This document shows positions 25,909 through 33,586 of a stretch of 64,000 nucleotides of DNA, piece after piece. Origin of the DNA: Lachnospiraceae bacterium (GTDB taxonomy: Bacteria; Bacillota; Clostridia; Lachnospirales; Lachnospiraceae); assembly GCA_017509985.1 (NCBI GenBank), contig JAFWOE010000019.1, positions 1 to 64,000 on the forward strand. The letters are read 5' to 3'. The notes below the pieces were generated by a model that saw nothing but the letters and a program-made list of their open reading frames with translations, did no database searches and had not been told where the DNA came from. Positions within the stretch are counted from its first letter, which is position 1. Each line of letters starts with the position of its first letter. A program made the translations under genes and the position numbers.

Positions 25909-26910
25909 ATGCTTACACCCAGAGAAAACGCCCTCAGAGCGTATAATCATCAGATTCCCGAGCGGATCGTGAATCTGATTAAAGACTGCAATATGTTGGG
26001 AACATACGTAATCGTTGAAAAAGGCCCCGCTTCTCCGGAATTTCCGATGGGAGGAACCGGCTGCGACTGGTTCGGCGTTCACTGGCGTTACGAAGAATCC
26101 AGCAAGGCTCCGATGGTCGACCCGGATTATCCGCCGATCATGGATGATATCACCGAATGGAAAACTCAGGTAAAATTCCCGGATCTGAGCAAGATCGATT
26201 TCAAGGCCGCAGCCGAAGCGGATCTTTCCAGCCCGAACTACGATCCGGACAAGCTGAATCAGGTCTGCATCATGTCCGGTCCGTTTGAACGTATGCTGGA
26301 CTGCATGTCTGCAGAAGATGCTCTGTGTTCTCTGCTGGACGAGCCGGAAGCCTGCCGCGAATTCTTTGACGCGATCATAGATCACAAGATCGAACTGATA
26401 GACCGTCTCGCGGAAGTTTATCCGATCGACCTGATCGATTTTCATGACGACTGGGGCACTTCGATCAGCACCTTCATGTCTGTTGAAACCTGGAATGAAC
26501 TGCTGGCAGAACCAATAGGACGAGTATGCAAACATTGTAAGGATAAAGGGATTTTCCTGCAGGTCCACTCCTGCGGAAAGATCGAGACCCTGATCCCCAG
26601 CATGATCAAAGCCGGCATCGAACACTGGTCCTCCTGCCAGGGCATGAACGACATTCCCAAGCTTGTCCATGAATACGGTGACAAACTCACTTTCTTCGGC
26701 GGCATGGATATTCGTGATATCCAGAAACCCGGCGTTACCAAAGAACAGGTCGAAAAATACGCAGGAGAACGGATCGATGATATCTGCCGGGGCGGAGTTG
26801 TTTTCCCGCTCGGGAACAGCAGTGTTCCCTTCCTGTCCGACGCAGTTCAGAAAGCGCTTGCAGAGCGGGAAGATTTCTTTAAAAACCCCGCCAACTGTGT
26901 GCTTCCCTGA
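25909..26910 (+). CDS. Uroporphyrinogen decarboxylase-fold protein (MtaA/CmuA-like)
   Basis: The 333-residue protein belongs to the UroD superfamily: it begins TPRENALRAYNHQIPER, as these proteins do, and has FHDDWGTSISTFMS, VHSCGKIETLIPSMI and a late FFGGMDIRDIQ segment. The His-x-Cys pair (His220, Cys222) matches the zinc ligands of cobamide methyltransferases of this fold. The usual downstream Cys position reads GNSSVP here, so the third ligand may be lost. It is not expected to make haem. The ATG at 25909 follows AAAGGAGA. It is the first gene of a set with the second glycyl radical enzyme and activase. No corrinoid protein is nearby. Confidence 0.8.
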   Translation: MLTPRENALRAYNHQIPERIVNLIKDCNMLGTYVIVEKGPASPEFPMGGTGCDWFGVHWRYEESSKAPMVDPDYPPIMDDITEWKTQVKFPDLSKIDFKAAAEADLSSPNYDPDKLNQVCIMSGPFERMLDCMSAEDALCSLLDEPEACREFFDAIIDHKIELIDRLAEVYPIDLIDFHDDWGTSISTFMSVETWNELLAEPIGRVCKHCKDKGIFLQVHSCGKIETLIPSMIKAGIEHWSSCQGMNDIPKLVHEYGDKLTFFGGMDIRDIQKPGVTKEQVEKYAGERIDDICRGGVVFPLGNSSVPFLSDAVQKALAEREDFFKNPANCVLP

Positions 26911-26996
26911 CGATCAGGCATACTATAAAGGCATTAAACAATTGATTTATACAGCGGGGATACGCCCGCTACTAATAAACCAGAAAGGATATTACC

Positions 26997-29414
26997 ATGA
27001 CAGACCGACTTAAAAGAATGTACAGTCATATCAAGACAAACTACCAGCACATCGGTATTGAAAAGTTCAAGATCATCACAAAAACCGAAGCCGAATGCGC
27101 CGGTTATCCGGCGATCCTGCGCCGCGGCCAGACACTCAAGAACGTACTGGAACAGTTCCCGATCTTTATCGGAGAGGATGAACTTTTCGTAGGTAATCCA
27201 GCCAGCAAGCCCTGGGGGCTGGAGATCGAAGCCGGCCTCGGCAAATGGAGCAAGGAGGAATGTGAATACCTGCGTGAAGACGGTTTTGATTTTTCTCTTG
27301 AAGACCAGGAGGAAATGCTCCGCATCAACGAACAGTTTCATCCCTTTGGCATGTATCAGGGTGCTAACCTGATCATCGCCAATAATGACCGTCTGGACGC
27401 TTTTGCCTGCAGCGGTATGATGCTGGCTCCCTGGAAAAAAGATAAAACGCTCGGCAACCGTGTCGGAGGCGGCGCTGCCTGCTCCGGAATCGGCAACGGG
27501 CCGGGCTGGAACCTTCTCTGCATCGATTTCGCACTGGCTCTGAACAAAGGACTTGCTGCAATGGTAGAGGAATGCGAAGAAGAGATCCAGAAAAACACTT
27601 ATTTTGAAAAGAGAAGTTTTGAACGCGGAATCACCCTCCAGGCAATGAAGCTTTCCCTGGAAGGACTGATCAATTACGCGGGCCGTTTCGCGAAGCTTGC
27701 CGATGAAATGGCGGAAACAGAACCGAAGGAATGGCGTAAAAAGGAACTGAAAGAGATCGCAGAGATCTGCCGCCGCGTCCCGGCTTATCCGGCAAGAACC
27801 TTCCGTGAAGCGCTGCAGTGCTTCTGGTTTATGTTCCTTCTGGTCAATCCATCGCCGACGCCGGCAATCGGACGTTTTGATCAGTATATGTATCCCTTCT
27901 ACAAAGCGGATATTGAAGCCGGCCGGATCACAGACGACGAAGTGCTCGAGCTACTCGGCATGCTCCGTATCCGCTGCATGGAAATGAATCAGCAGTCCGG
28001 CCGTGAGATCCGGAAACGCGCTTCCGGCGGTGCCCGCTGGATCAACATGACGATCGGCGGTGTAAAGCCCGACGGCACCGACGCCAGCAACGAGCTGACG
28101 CGTCTGGTCCTTCAGGCTGTCCGCGATGTGCGTACACCGCATCATACTGTAACGCTTCGCGTCAGCGATTCCACTCCGGACGACGTCATGCTTCTGGCTC
28201 TCACCTGTCAGGCGGAAGGGTGTTCCATGCCGGCTTTCGTAGGCGATAAATCTTATATTGACTATTTCACCCAGGTACATAACCCCAACGACGGTCTTCC
28301 GATCGAAGTTGCCCGTGACTTCTGCATGACCGGCTGTATCGACGGAAATATTCCTTACCGCACCCGCACGATGGGCATTACAATGTTCGTCTGCCCGCTC
28401 ATGCTGGATATCTTCATGAACAACGGCTGGGATAAAAACACCGACATGAAGGTCGGTCACGAGATCGCCGGCGACCTCAGCAAATACAATTCCTTTAAGG
28501 AATTCCTGGATGATTTCAAACCAGAATACGAATACTTCGTAAAAACTGCGGGTGAGAAACTGAATATCGAAAGCGCAGTATTCAAAGAGCTCCTTCCGGA
28601 TCCCTTCAGAGCTGCCTTCATGAACAACGGCATCAAGTCCGGATTTGACTGCTACGCCCAGGAATATCCGTTTGAAAGCAACCAGCTTCTGAATCCGGTA
28701 GGCATGGTCAATCTTGCCCAGTGCCTGTACGCGATCAAAAAGCTCTGTTTTGACGAAAAAGTCTGCACTCTTCCGGAGATGAAGAAAGCCATGGACGCAA
28801 ACTGGGAAGGCTACGAAGATCTTCACCAGAAATGTATGGAGCTGGAGCATTACGGCAACGGCGTTGACGAGATCGACGATATGGTCGCTCAGTGCTACCG
28901 CTGGTGGGTCGATACCGCAAATGAGACTCCCTCATCCCTCGGCGGACACTTCCGCTGCTCCGCGATCTCCGTTACCTCACATCAGCCGGGCGGCGCGCTC
29001 TGCGGAGCCATGCCGGATGGCCGTTACAAAGGCGAGATCCTTGCGGACGCCTGCGCGTCACCCATGGCCGGCTGCGATCACGAAGGTCCGCTGGCTGTCT
29101 TCCGAAGCGCCATGAAGATCCCTCAGGATGAGTTCCAGGCGATGCTTCTGAACATGAAGTTCTCACCCTCGGCAATCAGGACCGATGCGGACAAGCTGAA
29201 ACTGGCCGCCGCGATCAAAGCCTATTTTGCCAACGGCGGAAAGCACGTACAGTTCATCGTCGAGGATCAGGAGACCCTGATCGATGCGAAAGAGCATCCC
29301 GACAAGCACAATGATCTTCTCGTTCGCGTAGCCGGCTACAGCACTTACTTTGTACAGCTTACCCCGGGTCTGCAGGACGAAGTCATTGCAAGAACGGAGA
29401 ACACTAAGATATAA
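26997..29414 (+). CDS. Glycyl radical enzyme 2, paralogue of GRE1
   Basis: The 805-residue protein has the radical site RVAGYSTYF with Gly780 and an active-site loop CMTGCIDGN with Cys447 and Asp449, the same Cys-x-Asp variant as GRE1. It shares the N-terminus (MTDRLKRMYSHI versus MTDRIKKLHDKM), the GNPASKPWGLEIE segment and overall layout, so the two are recent-to-moderate paralogues. Differences around the active-site loop (TGC versus CGC, IPYR versus IPGR) suggest related but distinct substrates. It follows the UroD-fold gene after 86 bases and precedes the activase by 90. Confidence 0.9.
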   Translation: MTDRLKRMYSHIKTNYQHIGIEKFKIITKTEAECAGYPAILRRGQTLKNVLEQFPIFIGEDELFVGNPASKPWGLEIEAGLGKWSKEECEYLREDGFDFSLEDQEEMLRINEQFHPFGMYQGANLIIANNDRLDAFACSGMMLAPWKKDKTLGNRVGGGAACSGIGNGPGWNLLCIDFALALNKGLAAMVEECEEEIQKNTYFEKRSFERGITLQAMKLSLEGLINYAGRFAKLADEMAETEPKEWRKKELKEIAEICRRVPAYPARTFREALQCFWFMFLLVNPSPTPAIGRFDQYMYPFYKADIEAGRITDDEVLELLGMLRIRCMEMNQQSGREIRKRASGGARWINMTIGGVKPDGTDASNELTRLVLQAVRDVRTPHHTVTLRVSDSTPDDVMLLALTCQAEGCSMPAFVGDKSYIDYFTQVHNPNDGLPIEVARDFCMTGCIDGNIPYRTRTMGITMFVCPLMLDIFMNNGWDKNTDMKVGHEIAGDLSKYNSFKEFLDDFKPEYEYFVKTAGEKLNIESAVFKELLPDPFRAAFMNNGIKSGFDCYAQEYPFESNQLLNPVGMVNLAQCLYAIKKLCFDEKVCTLPEMKKAMDANWEGYEDLHQKCMELEHYGNGVDEIDDMVAQCYRWWVDTANETPSSLGGHFRCSAISVTSHQPGGALCGAMPDGRYKGEILADACASPMAGCDHEGPLAVFRSAMKIPQDEFQAMLLNMKFSPSAIRTDADKLKLAAAIKAYFANGGKHVQFIVEDQETLIDAKEHPDKHNDLLVRVAGYSTYFVQLTPGLQDEVIARTENTKI

Positions 29415-29439
29415 TAAATATTGGTTTACAGTCGATCTC

Positions 29440-29465
29440 GGGTCGGTATTGTATAATACCGGCCC
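29440..29465 (+). other. Hairpin between GRE2 and its activase
   Basis: GGGTCGGTATT (29440-29450) pairs with AATACCGGCCC (29455-29465) around a GTAT loop, an 11-bp stem with one G-T pair. No T-run follows, so it is not a classic terminator. It may stabilise the upstream mRNA or keep activase levels lower than enzyme levels, a stoichiometry typical of glycyl radical systems. Confidence 0.5.
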
Positions 29466-29504
29466 GAAGTTAAAAAACGTATTTCAATTCAGGAAGCAGA
29501 AAAC

Positions 29505-30443
29505 ATGACGAGTGATTATCTTTCCTTAAAGGCACCTGTATTTAACGTCCAGACATATTCGATCCATGACGGACCCGGCATCCGGGTCACTGTCTTCCTG
29601 AAAGGCTGCCCGCTGCGCTGCCTCTGGTGTGCGAACCCGGAGTCCAATCTGGCGACACCGCAGCTGATGACCTATATCAGCAAATGCACCGGCTGCGGCG
29701 CCTGCGCTGCGGTCTGTCCGAACCACGCGGTCACTGTAAAAGAACGCGGCGGGAAGATGGCAGAATTTACCGATCGGAGCATCTGCACGGAATGCGGCCT
29801 CTGCGTGGAGGCCTGCCCTTCGGAAGCGAGAGAGATCGCCGGCAAAGAGCAGACGGTCTCGGAAGTCCTGGAAAAAGTGCTGCGGGATAAACTGTTTATC
29901 GATGCCTCCGGCGGCGGAATGACCGTCAGCGGCGGGGAATGCCTGATGCATCCGGATTTCACAGAGGCGCTTCTTTTCGCGGCAAAAGAAAAAGGCCTGC
30001 ACACAGCGGTGGAGAGCTGCAGCTTCGCAAGCCGCGCCGTGGTAGACCAGGTTTTCAAATATGTCGATCTCGACCTTCTGGATATCAAGCATATGGATTC
30101 CGCAGTTCATAAAAAACTCACCGGCGTTCCGAACGAAGTGATCCTGGACAACATCAGACATGTTTACCACGATCTGCATGTTCCGGTCATCATCCGGGTC
30201 CCGGTAATTCCAGGATACAACGATTCGGATGAAAACATTGCGGCGACCGCCCGGTTCGCTGCCGAAAAGCTCGGACCCGACGTGGCCGTTCATCTTCTTC
30301 CGTATCACCGTCTCGGTGACTCCAAAAAAGAGAGTCTCGGAGAAGAAGTCACGCTTCACATCGAAGTCCCGTCCGATGAGCATATGCAGCATCTTAAATC
30401 AATAGTCGAATCCTTCGGTCTGGCTTCCCAGATCGGCGGATAA
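29505..30443 (+). CDS. Glycyl radical enzyme activase (radical SAM)
   Basis: The 312-residue protein has the activase N-terminus SIHDGPGIRVTVFLKGCPLR, the radical-SAM cluster motif CxxxCxxC (Cys35, 39, 42), and two further ferredoxin-like 4Fe-4S motifs (Cys61/64/67/71 and Cys94/97/100/104). GGGMTVSGGECL and DLLDIKHMD follow. It abstracts the Gly hydrogen of its partner using S-adenosylmethionine. It is the only activase in the window, so it probably serves both glycyl radical enzymes. The extra clusters are typical of activases for eliminase-type members, not of PflA. Confidence 0.93.
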   Translation: MTSDYLSLKAPVFNVQTYSIHDGPGIRVTVFLKGCPLRCLWCANPESNLATPQLMTYISKCTGCGACAAVCPNHAVTVKERGGKMAEFTDRSICTECGLCVEACPSEAREIAGKEQTVSEVLEKVLRDKLFIDASGGGMTVSGGECLMHPDFTEALLFAAKEKGLHTAVESCSFASRAVVDQVFKYVDLDLLDIKHMDSAVHKKLTGVPNEVILDNIRHVYHDLHVPVIIRVPVIPGYNDSDENIAATARFAAEKLGPDVAVHLLPYHRLGDSKKESLGEEVTLHIEVPSDEHMQHLKSIVESFGLASQIGG

Positions 30444-30465
30444 TTCCATACCAGTATCCTTCAAT

Positions 30466-30514
30466 AAACGCCTTTTCCCCTGTCAGAATCTCCCGACATA
30501 GGAAAAGGCGTTTT
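30466..30514. terminator. Bidirectional terminator closing the accessory block
   Basis: AAACGCCTTTTCC pairs with GGAAAAGGCGTTT; the right arm lies in the 3' end of yraN. It separates the plus-strand radical-enzyme operon from the minus-strand core operon. Confidence 0.7.
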
Positions 30515-30842
30515 CATAATGAGTCACTTCCCCGTGATTTATGGTGATCACGTCAAAACGGAAACCGCTTTGTTCCGTGATCTGCATCCGCATTCTGAAA
30601 TGATCCGCTGCAGCGCAGATCTTTCTCTGTTTCGCAAAGGATACCGCTTCTTCCGCATAGCCGCTGTCGCTGCTCTCCCTGTACTTTACTTCCGCAAATA
30701 CATACGTATTCTGCTTATATGCGATGATATCGATCTCTCCGAACTTACATCGGTAATTTCTCGCACAGATATCATAGCCTTCCTCTTCCAGCAGGCTGCA
30801 CGCGAGATCTTCACCGCGGTTTCCTTTGGATCGTGTGCTCAA
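30483..30842 (-). CDS. yraN: YraN family endonuclease-fold protein (UPF0102)
   Basis: The 119-residue protein has the family signature KGNRGEDLACSLLEEEGY, then FGEIDIIAY and VFAEVKYR, which form a PD-(D/E)xK nuclease-like core. A biochemical role is not firmly established. It starts with TTG, preceded by AGGGAG, and is the last gene of the lepB-rbgA-rnhB-yraN run, as in many Firmicutes. Confidence 0.93.
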   Translation of the reverse strand: MSTRSKGNRGEDLACSLLEEEGYDICARNYRCKFGEIDIIAYKQNTYVFAEVKYRESSDSGYAEEAVSFAKQRKICAAADHFRMRMQITEQSGFRFDVITINHGEVTHYENAFSYVGRF

Positions 30843-30898
30843 ATTGAATTCTCCCTGTATGAGCTGTGAAAAGCCGAATAGGAGGGCATTTCATGCGT

Positions 30899-31555
30899 CT
30901 ATGCCCATTTGGTAATGAAAGTCCTCCTGTGAATCGGACAGGGGCCGTATTTTTTGATGGCTTCAATGTGCGCCGCCGTGCCGTAGCCTTTGTTCGAATC
31001 AAAAGCGTATTCCGGGTACTGTTCTGCGTATTTGTCCATTAGCCTGTCCCTGAAGACTTTGGCGATAATGCTGGCCGCGGCGATGCTCTGGCTTTTGGAA
31101 TCGCCCTTGATGATCGGGACCTGCTGGATCAGGATCTCCGGGATCACGACCGCGTCGTTTAAGAGGCAGCCCGGCTGCACTTTCAGCTTGCCGATGGCCT
31201 GCCTCATGGCTTCATAGGTGGCCTGCAGGATGTTGATCTCGTCGATCCTCTCCCATGATACGATCCCGATCTCCGCCGCGACCGCCTTTTCCATGATCTC
31301 GTCATAAAGAGCTTCCCTGCGTTTTGCGGAGAGCTTTTTGGAGTCGTTGATATAAAGAATGCGGCAGTCTGCCGGAAGGATCACCGCCCCGGCCACGACC
31401 GGACCGGCCAGCGGACCCCTTCCTACTTCGTCGATGCCGCATATCGCACCGTATGAAGCATATTTTTTTTCATAAAACATAAGAGACTCGACCCGGGCTC
31501 TTTCTTCTTCCAGCTTTTTTTCGCGTCTGAGCTGCGCCTCTTCTTTTTTTGTCAT
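30899..31555 (-). CDS. rnhB: Ribonuclease HII
   Basis: The 218-residue protein has the catalytic motif GIDEVGRGPLAGP (Asp42, Glu43) and later acidic positions around DSKSQSIAAASIIAKVFRD. It cleaves the RNA strand of RNA-DNA hybrids and single ribonucleotides in DNA. The N-terminal 30 residues are a charged helix. It lies between rbgA and yraN, the standard order. Confidence 0.96.
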   Translation of the reverse strand: MTKKEEAQLRREKKLEEERARVESLMFYEKKYASYGAICGIDEVGRGPLAGPVVAGAVILPADCRILYINDSKKLSAKRREALYDEIMEKAVAAEIGIVSWERIDEINILQATYEAMRQAIGKLKVQPGCLLNDAVVIPEILIQQVPIIKGDSKSQSIAAASIIAKVFRDRLMDKYAEQYPEYAFDSNKGYGTAAHIEAIKKYGPCPIHRRTFITKWA

Positions 31556-31623
31556 AATACACTCCCGATTTTTGTTTTCCGGCTGGCGGGATGAAAGGCA
31601 CGCCGCGGACCGGGACGGTTCTG

Positions 31624-32463
31624 TTACGGCGTTTCCAAAGTGATCCTTCCCAGCTTTCCGCTTCGGAATTCGTCCATGATCAAAGCTGCCGCCTTTTCGA
31701 AGGAGATCTCATTTCCTTTTACCATACAGCCGCGTCTTTTTCCGACCGCGTACAGTATTTCTGCAGCCGAAGCGTCTTCTTCGACCTGATATCTCGCATT
31801 CAGGACACCCGGATAGTTCTCCTTCAGATAATCGATCAGATCTGCTGTCAGGTCCTGGATATTCAGAATATTATCGTTGATCGTGCCGATCCAGGAAAGG
31901 ATCTTTCCGACCTGCTGATCTTCGAACTTCGGCCAGAGGATACCGGGGGTATCCAGAAGCTCCAGATCTTTTCCCATACGGATCCACTGCCGGCCCTTGG
32001 TCACTCCGGGGCGGTTTCCGGTCTTCGCGACCGCCTTTCCGGCGTAGGAATTGATAAAAGTGGATTTCCCGACATTCGGGATCCCTGCCACCATGGCACG
32101 GATGGGACGGTTTTTAATGCCGCGGCGGGCGTCTCTTTCCAGCTTTTCCCTGCACACTTCCCGGGTCAGGTTCTGGATCTTTTTCAGCGCCGCCGGCTTC
32201 CGGGCATCCGCTAGGATCACGCCTGCACTGCGTGCCTCAAAAAACTCTTTCCACTCTCTGTTTCGGGATTCATCGGCCAGATCGGCCTTGTTCAGAATGA
32301 TCAGCCGCGCTTTATTTGCCGCGAGGCTGTCGATATCCGGATTTCGTGAGGCCAGAGGAGCGCGCGCGTCCAGAAGCTCGATCACCAGGTCCACGAGCTT
32401 TACGTCCTCCTGCATCTGTCTTTTTGCCTTGGTCATATGACCCGGATACCATTGAATGTCCAT
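31624..32463 (-). CDS. rbgA: Ribosome biogenesis GTPase YlqF
   Basis: The 279-residue protein starts MDIQWYPGHMTKAKRQ, diagnostic of RbgA, and shows the circularly permuted GTPase order: NKAD before the P-loop GIPNVGKST (residues 127-135) and then DTPGILWP. It is needed for late 50S assembly. Its start lies seven bases after the lepB stop, so the genes are coupled. Confidence 0.96.
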   Translation of the reverse strand: MDIQWYPGHMTKAKRQMQEDVKLVDLVIELLDARAPLASRNPDIDSLAANKARLIILNKADLADESRNREWKEFFEARSAGVILADARKPAALKKIQNLTREVCREKLERDARRGIKNRPIRAMVAGIPNVGKSTFINSYAGKAVAKTGNRPGVTKGRQWIRMGKDLELLDTPGILWPKFEDQQVGKILSWIGTINDNILNIQDLTADLIDYLKENYPGVLNARYQVEEDASAAEILYAVGKRRGCMVKGNEISFEKAAALIMDEFRSGKLGRITLETP

Positions 32464-32470
32464 TATGCCC

Positions 32471-33010
32471 TCACCGGATTCGCGTCATGGGATCAGTCTT
32501 CAGCCAGAGTCTGCCGAGGATCTGCTCCTTATCCACATTTCCGACATCGACGTGCCGGCTGTCTTCGGAATTGTTCCTGGAGTCGCCCAGGACGAAATAT
32601 TCCGTTCCGCCCAGCGTGATCTCGCTCTCCGCAAGTCCGGGATTGGAGATCGGCGGAAAATCTCTCTGTTCAAGATACAGCTCCCCGTCGATAAAAATCT
32701 GCCCCGAACGGATCTGCACCGTCTCCCCCGGAAGGCCGATGATCCTCCTGATCTGGATCGAGGCGTTGACGTCATTGCTGGTACGGTATGCCACAACATC
32801 CCCTCGTTCCAGCGAGCCGAAGGCCTTGACCGCGGTGTTGAGCAGGGCTTTGTCCCCTACCGCCAGGGTCGGCTCCATGGACGTGTCGACAGCGATCACG
32901 CGCTGCCCGAAAGCATAGGTGCAGACAAAAGCCAGCAGGACAACTGCCACCAGCTCCACGATCCATCCTATGATATTGCGCGCCTTGGAACGCCAGAAAT
33001 AATCTTTCAT
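32471..33010 (-). CDS. lepB: Signal peptidase I with Arg at the catalytic Lys position
   Basis: A 179-residue membrane protein with one N-terminal helix (about 13-34), the nucleophile motif DTSMEPTL (Ser44), box C ERGDVVAYR, box D IRRIIGLPGE and box E GDSRNNSEDSR. Classical enzymes have IKRxxGLPGD, where Lys is the general base; here that position is Arg88. It may be an altered or weaker enzyme, or use another base. Genomic position (rplS-lepB-rbgA) is conventional. There is a terminator 12 bases upstream. Confidence 0.88.
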   Translation of the reverse strand: MKDYFWRSKARNIIGWIVELVAVVLLAFVCTYAFGQRVIAVDTSMEPTLAVGDKALLNTAVKAFGSLERGDVVAYRTSNDVNASIQIRRIIGLPGETVQIRSGQIFIDGELYLEQRDFPPISNPGLAESEITLGGTEYFVLGDSRNNSEDSRHVDVGNVDKEQILGRLWLKTDPMTRIR

Positions 33011-33021
33011 AATACCGGCAG

Positions 33022-33054
33022 AAAAAGGGGCTCCGCCTTTGAAAGAGGAACCCC
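33022..33054 (-). terminator. Terminator after rplS
   Basis: On the minus strand GGGGTTCC (33054-33047) pairs with GGAGCCCC (33034-33027), followed by TTTTTC. It begins nine bases past the rplS stop, so rplS forms a transcript of its own with partial read-through into lepB. Confidence 0.8.
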
Positions 33055-33062
33055 GATGAGAT

Positions 33063-33407
33063 TTATCTTAATTCTTTGACCTTAGCCGCCTTGCCGATCC
33101 TGCCTCTTAAGTAGTTCAGCTTGGCACGGGCAACTTTACCGCGGCGAATAACTTCGACCTTCTCAACGTTCGGAGAATGGAGCGGCCATGTCTTCTCGAC
33201 GCCTACTCCGTTGGAAGTCTTGCGGACAGTAAATGTCTCACGGCTGCTTCCTCCCTGCTTTTTAAGGACTACGCCTTCAAAAACCTGGATTCTTTCTCTG
33301 GTTCCCTCCTTGATCTTCGCATGTACGCGCACGGTGTCGCCGACTGCAAATACGGGAGGTTCTGCCTTCATCTGGGCAGCCTCGATGTTTTTGATAATCT
33401 CGTTCAT
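33063..33407 (-). CDS. rplS: 50S ribosomal protein bL19
   Basis: The 114-residue protein starts [14 protein letters not shown] and contains the bL19 signature [19 protein letters not shown] and [17 protein letters not shown]. It sits at the 30S-50S interface. The ATG at 33407 follows AAGGAGAG; an in-frame ATG at 33443 would lack a ribosome binding site. Its own promoter and terminator surround it. Confidence 0.96.
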   Translation of the reverse strand: MNEIIKNIEAAQMKAEPPVFAVGDTVRVHAKIKEGTRERIQVFEGVVLKKQGGSSRETFTVRKTSNGVGVEKTWPLHSPNVEKVEVIRRGKVARAKLNYLRGRIGKAAKVKELR

Positions 33408-33534
33408 CTGTTTATCTCTCCTTAAAATGTGGTGGATGTTCATACCACCGATAAACGTGGCAGCGGACCATCTTGTCTGCTTTCGGATCTTTTACCGGAC
33501 AAAAAACAGCCCTCATAGATTCGACAGCCTATAT
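33408..33534 (-). promoter_or_regulatory. rplS 5' leader (possible L19 leader)
   Basis: The roughly 120-base untranslated leader contains a dyad GGTGGTATGAACATCCACC just upstream of the ribosome binding site and further pairing-rich sequence. An L19-leader autoregulatory RNA is known in Firmicutes; assignment here rests on position and the dyad only. Confidence 0.4.
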
Positions 33535-33563
33535 ATATTACTATACCGGCTTTTAAAATGCAA
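33535..33563 (-). promoter_or_regulatory. Sigma-A promoter of rplS
   Basis: On the minus strand TTGCAT (33563-33558) and TAATAT (33540-33535) are spaced by 17 bases, immediately after the trmD stop region. Confidence 0.65.
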
Positions 33564-33586
33564 GCAGTTTCTTTTATGAATACCGG

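Noticed and set aside
17433..29414. Reading the two radical enzymes as pyruvate formate-lyases
   Set aside because: PFL needs two adjacent active-site cysteines; both proteins have a single Cys followed by Ile-Asp, and the activase has two extra ferredoxin motifs unlike PflA.
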